A model generated the notes under the pieces. That model was given only the letters and a program-made list of their open reading frames with translations. It did no database searches and had not been told where the DNA came from. A program made the translations under genes and the position numbers. A DNA stretch of 64,000 nt from contig CAADRB010000025.1 in the NCBI GenBank assembly GCA_900708905.1, positions 133,909-197,908 on the forward strand, in the 5' to 3' direction. Each line of letters opens with the position of its first letter. Within the stretch, counting starts at the first letter, position 1. Positions 1 through 12,130 of this stretch are shown piece by piece. This DNA is from Hymenolepis diminuta. Lineage: Eukaryota; Platyhelminthes; Cestoda; Cyclophyllidea; Hymenolepididae.

Positions 1-551
1 AAATATCTGTCCCAATTGGTTGCAACTTGTGTTGGGATTGTCAACGCGAATGCATACACTTCCACATCCACACACGCCCATTCAGTGAACGCTTTAGCTA
101 AACGAGTGGCAAAACAGTACTGCGATCTAAACATTGTTAGGATAGAAAACGCTCATCTGCTTCTATTTACTTTTGAATTAAGAACTGGCAAGAAATATGC
201 AAGTTGGGGCTCATCAATATTCGCAATAGCGTTTATCAAAACACATCCTAGAAGGCCTGACTCTTCATCCATCCACTCATCAATTCTCCCGACTATGTCC
301 TCGATTAGGGCAGTCAAGCTTTACTCTAATATACACATTTTAGCCCTCGTGGAAACCATTGCTCATNTCTCCAGAAATAGATTATGATTTAGTCAAGTGA
401 CTCCATGGTTTCTTGGGCTCCTCCAAGAATCCTCCACAAGGTCTAACTTCAATCCTGGACATTGACGAGGACATTGACTTCAGGATGTCTTGGACACCCT
501 AAGTAAAATTGAATGATGTTCAAGCCTACTCTTCCTTTAATATTGGAGCAG

Positions 552-596
552 TGGGAGAGAGTGAGAGAGAGAGAGAGAGAAAGAGAGAGATAGAGG
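552..596. repeat. GA-rich microsatellite
   Basis: An imperfect run of GA dinucleotides broken by single-base interruptions. A similar tract lies at 50929-50956 and a shorter one near 41011-41030. Simple sequence repeat only; no function is implied. Confidence 0.85.
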
Positions 597-3500
597 AAGC
601 GAATAGGTGTGTGTATGCGAAAATACTAAGAGAGTTTTGATAAAGTCACGGCAGAAGATGAGACAATCAAAATTTGTACACTCTTTTAACGCGGGGATAC
701 AAAGAGGCGCTCGAGCATGCATAGATAGCATCTTCCACATTTATTAACAGAGAACTCAGGTGGGATAACTCAGAGGTGGCAGTTACACTGAGTTCAGTCG
801 CCCCGATAAAGTCAGAAATAGATGAAAATAAGATTGCAATAGAGAAGCATCCGATTAGACTGAAGGTATTTCTGTAGTGACAGTAAAACGCAAAATTGAA
901 AACATTTCAAAGAATCACAAAATGTTCAAGTAAATCAAATTCTAAAAGGGATAACGCTTCAACCTTGACCTTTTGTGAGAGAAAAAGCTTAGTTAACGTG
1001 CAAGTAAAATAAATTTTGTCACGGATTTCTTTATTTCTCGCTGCCCTGTCCTTCCACATTTATCCCTTGTGTACTGATCCGATTGATGGCAACCTAGATT
1101 AAAATTAAAATCAATAAAGGTTTTGTGGTTAATACCAGTAACAAATTTCCAATAGCTAAACATTGTTGCTCAAGTTCAACTACCTCTTTTTGTCATTTTG
1201 AGCCGCACGCGCGATTACAATCGTGAGTGGATGTTGTCATGAAGAGTGAGAACGGAGATCTTTCCTTAAAGTCACTAGTGAATGTAATGTTCCATTCCAG
1301 ACATCCTAAGGAAAACCCTCGAACCAGTATAAGGGAACGGAGTGAGTTGACTCCGAGTTAACTCAATTCGTATCGGTGTTCCATAGTTTTTTCATATTTT
1401 CTCATAATTATGCCTTCAGATTTTTGCGGGAAGATTACATCTATTATTAATTGGAATTATAAGTTAAATATAATCATAGGAACAGCCATTTTTCCAGAAT
1501 ATCTAAGGCAGATGGAAACCGAATTTGTGGTTATCGGTCTTCTTAGCTGAAATTTTTATTCATGTCTACTCAATATTTAGTCAGTAATATATGCGCCTGA
1601 GATCTTGAAGAGAATTATTTATATGAACAGGCTTAATTTGATTATAGTTTTCTTTAAGAGCCCTGAATATCGGTTTTCCAAAGTATAATCACCAATTCTA
1701 GATGAAATTATGGCCACTTCTAGGTTTACTGGCACTCGAAGTTGTGGGCGATTCATTGAGAACAGTCGTCTTTTTTATGAGATGTATTAATTCAACGAAT
1801 ACACAACTAAAGCAACATGAAAATACTGACATAGTGGAAGGAAAATCAATGTTTAATAGAATAAAAATGTCTAATCACTTCGTGCCATTCGCCTTCCACA
1901 CATTCACTTGACACAAACTCGAAAACTGTTAATACAAATTTTAACTGCTATAATGAGTTTTCTTTGTAAAGTATTTTAAGTGTCAGTTCAGATTTGTTAA
2001 ATAGGAGATTGAAACATATGCTTGAATAAGTTGGAGCATCTATTTGGCAGATTTGTCTGCCTTCAGAGGTGCATAGATGTTAAATACTGTTGCCTAAAAC
2101 ACTCTGGTGACTCGTTCGCATATCACCGTCAAATATTAGAGTGGAGTCAAAAGAGAGATTGCTTATGATTGCGAAATTAATCTTTTAGTTATGCTCTGTC
2201 GTTGAGTTTGGCTAAGAGACAGTTGACGAGGATCGTCTGAATCGATATTAAGTGCCATATAACGGCAAAGTCTATACATGAGACATTGAATATATAATGC
2301 TTAATCTTATGGCGCAAATAATGTTTCCGGAGCAGAGTATATTCACTGTTGAGGTTAGAAAACTATCATGTTAAAATCGTGTTCAGGATCTCCAAAAATC
2401 GTAAAATTTTTGAAATCAAAGTAGGTGAGAGTGATATTAATGGCAGGGCTCTTTGACCGACTCTCTATACCTGTCTCATGTTAAGTAAATATAACTGTTA
2501 AAATTGATTTAATTTACGAAAATATCTATTAATCGCTAAAGTTATTTAAAACAAGGCAAAGAGTCTCATAAATTCCAATGTATTTTTCTTAATTGGGATG
2601 CCAATAAAAATGCAAACCTGACAGGATAACACTTGCTGACGTAGACGTTTGTTTTAATGCTTTAAAATAAGTAAAAATTATTAATTTCCATTATTTCTGG
2701 AATTAATTAATTCACTTGTTTGTGCAAATTTGCCGTTTGTACATTAATTTTGGAAGAAAGTCACACTACATACAATCCCCGTTCCCTTGTACTGTGGATC
2801 CTACTGATCCATAAAAATGATGCTTCAGCTGAACAAATTAACAGGTCTCACGGTTAAAGTACGTTTATCATCGCAAAGAGAGTCAGTTGGAGTTTGCAAC
2901 CATCCGTAAATGTGCTTTAGGCCAACTTTTAAGTACTTAATAAAGACTGATTTATAAATGCCAATAGTTGTTATCAATATTTTGCATTTAATTACATTGA
3001 CAGGTTCTATAAGATGGCAGTAAGGCAAATTAAAGTATAAATTAAAGAAAATGACAGTCTTTTATAATTACAAACTTTAACAATAAGATACTATTTAGAG
3101 GTTACCGACTAGATACCTACTGGTGCCACCTGCTTGGCGGAATGGCCAACTACATTGGTTAAATTTGGCTTCTAAAAAGAGTGGCGGAGTTCGAGTAATT
3201 CACCAGTGAGACTTTATGATGCTACTCGATAAATGTTGGAAAGAACTTTTCTTAATGAACCTGGGAGTTATTAATTGCTCAATTATGCAGTGGTACATCC
3301 GAGATTGCAAACGTGGTCCAGGATTGTAATGGAGTTTCGTTTATTTGTAGAGTTTTTGGCCTCTCTCACTGAAAATAGCAGTTGACGTTATTTTTAAGGT
3401 GGCTATGGCGCCAAAAAACTATTCCTCTAATCTTGGTCAATCCCGGGAGTATCATTTTCTATTACCTATGCACTCAGACTCATAGGGCTGCTTATTCTCT

Positions 3501-4984
3501 GTATCGAACAACTACCGAATCATACGTCCGCCTTAACTCTCAGTCGCTTATCAACGAACAACGAACAATAAATCTGCCAACTGCCTTATCATATTTCATT
3601 TCACATATTTCCCGCAATCCGATTTGTCCTCACCCAATATTGACGCTTGTTCACTACTCTCCCAATTCCGCTTTCTACTTTTTCCTCCTTTCCTTTCTCA
3701 TTACTTTCCATTTGTCTACAATACTGTTGACCCTACGTAACTTTAGATCGTCCCACACGGAAAAAGGTGTTATATTCTTTCAGCCTTAGAAAAATCTTCA
3801 GTTATAGGAAGAGATACTTAGCCTAATTCTGAGGTTCCTTACTTCGGGTTTACAACCGCTTTAATTTCTTCTGCAATCAAAAAAATATGTACACACATAG
3901 GATTGCAAACTTTGACATTTGAAATCAAAATCTAATGCAATTCTCCCCAAATTTATTTAAATCTATATCTAACCAAGTGGGATTGTTTCAAATGTCTCAG
4001 CCTGTGAGGGTCATAAAAGTCAAAGAAGAATCAAGCATAACTGGAGCTTTGGAGACACGATCTTTATACTTTGTTCTCTCCTCTCTGAAGAAATGTTACG
4101 TTGTTGTGTCCAAATGATGCCTTAGATACGATCCATTTGATCAAAAGGACTAAATGCAATATATATGTATATATATAGATTTTCCAAAATGATAAAATTT
4201 GATGAAAATTGGTGTATTTTTCAAGTTTTTTTCTATTTCTAGTTTTCGCCATGGTAGATGCAAATTTTCACCCAAACAGATGATCCAACACGGACATTCT
4301 CGGTTTTGGTTCTGATCTAGGTGTGTGCACAGCACGTGTTCAGATTACTTTCTCTATATATCTCTTGTCGTGACCCTGTTTCTGGCACTCACAAGTACAA
4401 CGGACCTTGAGGAGTCATTTTCATTGGTCGGTGAAATTTATTCTTAAGACCTCATCTTTCAACAGACCACAAGTCAACTCACAGGACTGTTTTATAACAT
4501 TTCTTACAAGTGAGTGCTTCCAATACATTATATTTGCCTGTTAGAACACTTTTAATCCCAAATTTCATTTTTTATTTTTTTATTCTCTATTATATTTTCT
4601 CCTTAAGCTCATTATTAGCTATTTAATATAGTGTACACAATATCAGCGAATAATATGAAGTTACTCTTATGGTCATTATGACTTTTAATTTGTATGCACT
4701 TATTATTTAAGTAGTATTAAACGTGATTTATCATTACATTTATTGTTTCAACGGAACGTTTGAAGCCAGAAAAATACACATATGGTCCTATGAAGGCATA
4801 AATTAAATTACTTGATATTCTTTCATATACTAATGAACTATACTGTCATATATACTATAAATTAGGAAAACTTCCTTCAAACTGTAAATTTCACATGGAT
4901 ACAAACTATTCGCGCTTCTTCCTTGTAATTATTAATAGAGAAGTATATATTATATAGACGAAATTTAAACTTTTTTCTATTGTT

Positions 4985-5002
4985 TTCGCCTTATTTTCTC
5001 AG
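4985..5002 (+). other. 3' splice acceptor abutting the annexin start codon
   Basis: A pyrimidine-rich tract ends in TTTTCTCAG at 5002 and the annexin ATG begins at the very next base. So either a 5' untranslated intron ends exactly at the start codon or this is a spliced-leader acceptor. Flatworm spliced leaders are known to end in AUG, and an added AUG would be directly in frame with the annexin ATG. Confidence 0.55.
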
Positions 5003-8000
5003 ATGCAACCAACACCAAATCGTCCAGCCTCTTCTCACCGAGAACCAAAAAGAACTTCATTTAGTAGAACTCATCCAGGCTATCCAGCATGTTTTCAAAA
5101 TGAACAGAATATTCCGAGATTTAAAAAACTTGGATATCATTCGCTAGAGGAAGATTCAGAAGAATGTTTCACATCTAATGTAGCTCCACCATACCGTGAT
5201 GTAATTACTCCGCCTTATTACACTTTGGATTGGATTTCACCTCCGCATTCTGTTTCAAATGGCGACTCTGATGCGTCTCATCCGAGAGCACCTGGTAAAT
5301 AAATAGTATTACTGATTAAGTCTCGTATTTAATACTAGTGTTCGTTAGGTGTAGAGAGGTAAAATGCATAGTATATATTAGCAGTTAAGCTTAAAACCCA
5401 TGCATACATGAACTCTCTTATATTTCGTTTTTCTCGGCGTTTTCTATATTGTATGGGTTCTTATAATTGCATTGCGGAAAGATAAGGGAAAGTGAGTGAA
5501 TAAAAATGGATCGTTAGCCACCAAGCACGTTACTACTGAAGAATTAGAAGGATGCTAATCGAGCACCCGCCAGCCCAGTATGAAAACATGTGTACCAACA
5601 CGCAGACCAACATAAACTCAAAGTCTGAACCAACTGGAGAGAAAAGAGGCGATTGGTTAGAACATGAGATTTACTCATTCAAAGCCCTATACCGCTTTAA
5701 AGGTTAATAGCCATTGTGGCAAGATGGTCGCTCACCTCGACCCCCTACACTTTATAGTTTTGGACCACCAATGTATCTTACAAACTATTAGAGGTCTAAT
5801 GTTCCTTCTCTATAATATTGACATATCTATGAGACGTTCCCTAATAAAGACTTATTTCGATTGTACATTAACGAACCCAGACGGGATTTCCGTAATAGGT
5901 TAGTGCTTGCATCTTGTAGGCTTGAACTTTGACTAATCCTTGCGGAATATGGGTGATTTTTTTATTTTTGAATTTAATTTATTTCCTGCTGACGTGATAG
6001 ATGACGAATCTGAACAACTTCCCTGCACATCGTCGAGTGACGCAGCAATATCGAATATGTCACTTTACTTCAGTGGACGTCCAACTATTTTTCCAGCAGA
6101 GGATTTCGATCCGGCTAAGGACGCTGCGGAAATCTGCAAAGCTATGAAAGGTTCAGGTAGGTTCAGATTGAGCTTACACAGTAAATATTTCTTAGTCTGT
6201 TTTGTATGAACAACAGTTTCCCAATTTATTTATCAAAATTCCCTCCATATTCCTCCTATAACGCCAGGACTGTTAATCTTACCACATTTCGTAATGAAGG
6301 GAAACAGAAATCTGGTACTTCATAAAATGTTTCTTTAAATCTGGGTATTAAGCCACGTTTATGTTAGTGTGTTGTGCTGCCTCTTGCTCTCGAGTTTGCA
6401 ATTTATCTCCACTAAACCGATTGTCTAGCTGTCAAAATCGGGTGATTAAAGTTGTCTACAGGATGAGACCATACCCGAAGGTCACATTGTCTGCGCTGAG
6501 ACAAAACTCGTATTCTACCATATGTATACATGTTTAAATTTCCCCTGAATCTCCCCTCTCCCACGCCAATTGTTTGATAATTTTCCAGATCTGATGGCAC
6601 CTTATCGTATTTCCTTTTGACCTTTCATGTCATGTCTATTGAACAACTTTATTAATATCCAAGAGAATGAGAATCGTATCAGCCATATAATTAACATGCC
6701 AACCTACCAGTAGATTGAACATATAGAATAGCAACGCACTTTAACACTTTGACTTGCCGTAGAACCTCCATTGTTTGATACGTCGTACGATTTCAGTTAG
6801 CAATAATAGCTCACGAGGTACATTTTTGGAGGGGTTTTTGCATCGAGTGTATGTATTTTTACTTCAATTAACAATAGGAAATTAGTTTACTCCTTATTTT
6901 ATTTCAGATATTGATAGTAGGAGCATTATTTCAGTCCTTTCAAAACGATCAAATGAACAGCGAGTGGCAATATCTGAAAAATATGTCGAATTAAATAAAA
7001 AGGTAAGTAAGGTATAATAGTAACCTTATCAAATTACTATAATTAATAATTAAATTTAATGCTTAATATTTAATAGAAAAATATACAAATAAACATTAAC
7101 CTAGGCATTATTGGAGAATTTTTTTAATTGTGCCTTAAATTACTGATATGTTAATTAAAGTTTTCAGTAGACTACAAAACTTTAACAAGGTAACCAAGAG
7201 ACGAACGGAGACGATTAAAATTTAAATTTCAAAAAGCCCGTTTTAATATTTCATATCGTCGGGTCATTTTTTTTAAAGGAAATCGAGCGTAGCCTTACGA
7301 AGTCTGGTTATGGCAACTTTGAGGTATTAGTCGTTCTTAGTCTGGAATCTCTCCAAGACACAATAGCATTCTCACTAAATGAGTACGTCAAAGGTTTGGA
7401 CACCGATGAAAATATTCTCATTCAGGGAATCGTACCTTATCCAAATTCATTCATGCGAGAAGTTGTAAAATCTTACAGAAAACGTAAGTTCTATTCACAA
7501 ATGAGTTTAAGTGTGTTCTTTTTTTTTGATAAAAGCCAACTAAATGAAATGTATTTCAATCTATTATATTTTCTTTTAGAATTTAATGCAGATGTAATAA
7601 TTGACCTGTTTCGCCATAAAAGAGGTGACTTCAGGACTATTTTAATGGCTCTACTTCAAGGCATACGCGATGAAAATGAATCGACTGATATGAAGGAGAT
7701 GTGGGAGGATGCCGATGTTCTGTACAAGGCAAGTGCGATGTAAGCTGAAAATTTAATTAAAATTGAAATATTAATCGAAGGAAATTATGCCATGAACGGA
7801 TTGAATGTTAAAGTCAATTTGGTAATTAATATTACTTGAGTATTGAGCGTCAAGGCATAGGAAGAACGGGAAGGTTCTAAATTGACGAATATCACACAAG
7901 AATGCGTGACTGAGGCTTGGGGTATTATGCGATCGTCAAATTTTTGAATAATTAATAGAGATCAATGAGGATAATGAACACGTGAACAAATGATTCAACT

Positions 8001-9627
8001 CACTGCAATATGTAAATATGGAACAGAGCTAATCACATGAGCAGTCAAGGTCTGATTAAAGTATATCACATAATTATTGACCGAAATAGCCAGATTGTTA
8101 GAACGCAAAATCATTTATGGAACTTCGGATGACTGGGAAAGAGTTTTGTTGGTATTTTTTTAGCCTTCATCAGATGACGACCTTTATGGTGAGGAATGCA
8201 TTCTATAATAGAGATGAAATTACAAATAAACATTTAGAATAAATTTCAAATTTCCTACATTTCCATTATTAATTCTTCCTCATTTTGCAAATCTTGACGA
8301 TGGAAGCACTTTGTCTCCACATTTAAACACTCATAATATTATCAATTGCTTCGTTTCTAGACCGCTTAGTCCCAACGCCGAAATATTCACAAGAATTCTC
8401 ACACAAAGAAGTTTTTTACAAATCAAACAAATTGCTCAGTACTATCAAGAGGTTAGTAATTTGATTAATCAGTTGTATTGAGTTGGAATGCCTCGACGGA
8501 AATATTTCACTCTTGTTTTAGAAATACGGAATCTCGCTTCAACAGTGCATTAATAATGGCAAATTTGGGGGATATAATGATACGCTGATAGCTCTAAGTA
8601 AGTTATGCTGGACCCCTTTTGTTTCAAGAATGTAAGCGTGTAGATATTTATACTTCCTCATTAAAACTAAATGTGAAAAGAAGCTGTAGAATCTTTGAAT
8701 CGAATTCTGAAAGATATTTAAATTTGCCACTTACTGAGACCTACCGAGTTACTCGAATCGTTAGAATAATTCAATTAGAATAATATATTCATTGTGAACA
8801 AACAGAATGTTCTGGACCATTGTTGCTAGTCTGGAAAAATAGTGAGAGTTACCTGCTCTCAGGTCAACTGTACTAATCTTTATTATTCCATAACAAAAAT
8901 GTTGTATCTCGTGTACGCACCTTTTTTACCTCACCAATGCTAAATTGATGGTGTCTCCAAATTAGTCTGAGATAATTCATGACAGCCCCGGTCACACATA
9001 TTCAACCCCTCATTTAAAATGAATGCCTTGACAATTGGAATTATCGGCCGCTGATAAACCTCTTTGTTAGAATATTATTTATGAAAGACGCCATTCGAAT
9101 TTATGGTGCAAATAGAAGTATTTGCGCAGGAACTTGACTTGACCAGTGCTGTAAACTCAAACTTAATCTCCTTTCTTATGTGGAAACCGTTCTTGCCAGT
9201 ATTTGCTGGGATATGGCTGGGACAGCACAAAACAAGGTTAAATTGTGAAATGTTTCCTCGTGAAAAAAACTGGCGAATTAATTATATATTCTATTTTCCC
9301 TCAATCAAAAGTACGGTACGCTACGGACAAAGATGATCTGCTCGCCGAATGGTTTCACAGATCGATCCAAGAAACTGCGACTGATGATTGGGCTCTCATG
9401 CAATTGACTCTTGGTCGTTCCGAGGTGAAGGCATCTTAATACTATTCAGTTTCGTTGATTTTATTTTAATTTTACATTTTACATTTACATCCTACATTTA
9501 GATTGATCTGCAAGACGTAAAGGATGCATACTCTAGAAAGTACGGAAAGCCTTTAACAAAAGCCATTGCAGGTGCGACTTCTGGAGAATATAAGAGATTC
9601 CTTATGGCAGTGATTGGATGTCAGTAA
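5003..9627 (+). CDS. Annexin, nine exons, 437 aa, long N-terminal extension
   Basis: Annexins bind acidic phospholipid membranes in a calcium-dependent way. Exons: 5003-5294, 6001-6156, 6908-7002, 7279-7483, 7580-7739, 8361-8451, 8522-8597, 9312-9424, 9502-9627. They total 1314 nt, all junctions keep frame and all donors are GT. Residues 1-120 are a polar, proline- and serine-rich N-terminal region unlike the short tail of most annexins. The fold starts near residue 120 (TIFPAEDFDPAKDAAEIC). Four repeats follow. Repeat 2 has the best calcium loop (VKGLDTDEN, with GIRDE about 40 residues later). Repeat 1 reads MKGSDIDSRS, and the repeat 3 and 4 loops also lack the usual GxGT. The C-terminus (TSGEYKRFLMAVIGCQ) matches the end of typical annexins. 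There is no signal peptide. Decayed copies lie 2-5 kb downstream. Family is certain; subtype is not assigned. Confidence 0.95.
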
Positions 9628-11779
9628 AACTGAACTTATTTTTCAAAAATTCGGTTCATATTTCTTGTTAATTGTAACTGTCTTTTATTCGGTAAAATTT
9701 TTCTATATAAAATTTGTACTAAAATTAATGCTTCAAAGGGGAGGGTGTTCACCTGAAAGCTTAAGCGAAGTTTTTGAAAGGTGCATTTTCTTATTTTTCC
9801 AAGAGACGTAAATATAAAGACACAAGTGGATGATTTAATCGTCTTTTTGACCACAATGGTGTCTTATGAGTTTCTAGGATCATGACTCATGGGTCTGCAG
9901 TGATCGTTTAAAATAACTAAATTTGTTGTAAAACATTGGCCTAGAGAGAATAACAAAAGAAAATCCTCTAAGGCGGTATAATTCTGTATTATAACACATA
10001 AATATATATTTCTTTTAAATCTCCGGAGGCAGTGTTAATCCAAATAATGTATCACTAGCAGATGATCTCATATTAAGTCACATACTTCTCACTGGCAGAA
10101 TTTTGTGATTATTAATATATAAAAACTCTTCACAATAATTCTTCTTCGAGTGAGGTGTTTTTTTACCAGAAATAAAATTTGAAGATTAATGAAATTAATT
10201 GTGATGCCTATTTTATTTGCATTAATACGTCAAAAGAGGCAGGAGAAATGCCTGAGAACAATTACACCTGTGAGCAATGGATATTAACAAGTGTGAATTG
10301 CTTACAAATTGGTCGCTATAGTTATTCTAATTAAATGTAATGTATTTAAAAATTAGTATGGAAGGAAAAAATCATAAAGTAATATTACAATAATTATTCA
10401 TAATATTAGGAATTTGTATTGTAATAAAATTATTTAGGACCGTTATTTTTTCCATTTTGAGAGGAAATGAAGGCAAAATAAATATAAGAAATTGTCAAGG
10501 AATAAATACAATATACTATCATATTATATATTTATATAATTTCACTCACTTGTTTTAAGAAACGATCTCCGGAATTATTTCATTTTTCTTATTTTCTCTA
10601 TTTGCAATTTTGATGTATATTTGGGATTACTGGTTTAGAGTTAAAGCAAAAAGTTTGCGAAATCGAGGGTTATCAATAAATGCTTATTTAAGTGAATATA
10701 ATTAATATTTCTGCAATGCGACCTGAGAAGGTAAGACGGTAATCTCTATTAGATCATATCAATTCCTGCTCACCTTAAAATTAAGTATTTAACATTGGGG
10801 GAAAATTAAAATACACTTGTAAAATTTCAATATTTATTCCAAGATATTTACCAAATTAGTTTGTTCTCTGCGTTGCCAAGTAAGAACTGAATGGGTATAC
10901 AAACGGGATTCAATTGGCGATATTTACCATGTCTCAAGGAGGATCCTTTATGTGGCCATGATTGAATAGCATCCTCTCGAGGAGGGATGTTATTAATTAT
11001 TTCATAAGAAAAACATCATGATAAGTTAGTAAATTTTATATTAAATGACAATAAGACGATCTTGTAAGACCAGAAGTTACCTAAATAGCACATCGACAAT
11101 AGCCAGTTGGGAATCTACAATAAGACAGCTTACGTAAGAAATATTTAATACAACTCCTTGTGATCGTTCCTTCTCTTCTTTAACTGCTTATTATCACCAA
11201 ATTCATCTAGGGGAGCGGTTTAAGCAGACATTTAAAATTATTTTTAGATATTATGACATATTTGTGCTTTTCCACTTTCACCTTATGAGGTTAATAGAAA
11301 CATTTAGGCTCATTACAATTTATCCGGAGCATGTTACTGCTTATAACAGGTGGTTATCAATATCAAATTTTACATATTCATCTAATGCACTTCTGATTCT
11401 ATGTAATGTAAAGCTAGTCTCTGCCTTCTTAATCTAGGTTCTCAATAGATTTCGGAAGGCTAGCGTTAACCCAGGCTCACAGAGATAAAGAATACAAAAT
11501 TTCAGTTACTCTAAGATACTTTATTTATAAAAATTATAGGAGTATTATTCATTTCTACTAAAAATATTAATCGCCCTCGCATTATTGACTTTTGAGTACA
11601 ACCCACTGCCTAATGGATAACATTTCTTTATTCAGATAAATTGTTAGGTTGTCTTGAGCAGCGCAGTGGTATACTTATAAGAATGAAAGGCAACTTAGGG
11701 ACTATCTGCGAGAATTATGTCAGGAAATTTTAAAATAAAAATATTTTTTAATAAAAATATTCACTTTTTCTTTGCAAAT
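9628..11779. other. Intergenic spacer downstream of annexin
   Basis: Very AT-rich sequence, especially 10100-10700, with many stop codons in all frames and no recognised gene, RNA or repeat. The annexin polyadenylation site should be in the first few hundred bases, but several AATAAA-like strings occur and none stands out. Confidence 0.5.
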
Positions 11780-11880
11780 AAGGCGGATGATCTTTCTTCA
11801 CTGGACAGTCAGCAGCACAGCGCAAAGCATTTAACAAAGAATATCATAAAAAGTACGGAGAAACAATTTTTAAAATGTTT
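11780..11880 (+). pseudogene. Annexin repeat-1 fragment (relic)
   Basis: In the frame covering about 11812-11880 the sequence reads AAQRKAFNKEYHKKYGETIF. This has the pattern of annexin repeat 1 (xxQRxxIxxxYxxxYG) and aligns with NEQRVAISEKYVELNKK of the intact gene upstream. The preceding bases (SFFTGQS in the same frame) resemble the usual TGRS lead-in. No open frame continues on either side. It lies upstream of the repeat-1 start relic at 12131, so it is out of order with that copy and probably belongs to a second dead duplicate. Confidence 0.6.
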
Positions 11881-12130
11881 AATAAATTGTACATTTACAT
11901 TTGACACTTAGTCAATTACGTCATGTGTGCCGGTGGCAGATGTCTCTCCCCGTGAAAAAATGGTCAACCGCTCTAGTTAAGTTTGGCTAATGTAGAGAGG
12001 TAATAGAATGAGGTATTTATCAGGTATTTGTAGATATTTTAAAGAAGATAACTTCTTTTAAGTTATACAACATTTTATATCCATCTACTCATGATGTGAA
12101 GAAAATTTGTGGATCGTCAACACCCCTTGA

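Larger units (their letters stand above)
1..5002. other. Intergenic region without a recognised gene
   Basis: No open frame here shows codon structure, splice context or family similarity that I trust. It contains a GA microsatellite near 552-596, a short TA-rich run near 4160-4178 and one ambiguous base at 367. A 135-codon open stretch at 3382-3789 is rich in hydrophobic and low-complexity residues and matches nothing I recognise. The promoter and any 5' untranslated exon of the downstream annexin gene would lie here, but no convincing TATA box or first exon can be pointed to. Confidence 0.6.

Noticed and set aside
16..387. A 123-codon open stretch at the left edge
   Set aside because: No family similarity, contains an ambiguous base, and no splice or start context supports it.
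3382..3789. A 135-codon hydrophobic open stretch
   Set aside because: Composition is that of pyrimidine-rich non-coding DNA; no recognisable motif, no supporting splice sites.
7733..7745. A GC donor (AAG|GCAAGT) at the end of annexin exon 5
   Set aside because: A canonical GTAAGC seven bases further gives the phase needed to join exon 6; the GC site breaks the frame.
9130..9238. A possible annexin exon reading LLSYVETVLASICWDMAG
   Set aside because: Exon 7 joins exon 8 at 9312 perfectly in frame and in family alignment; adding this piece disrupts both.
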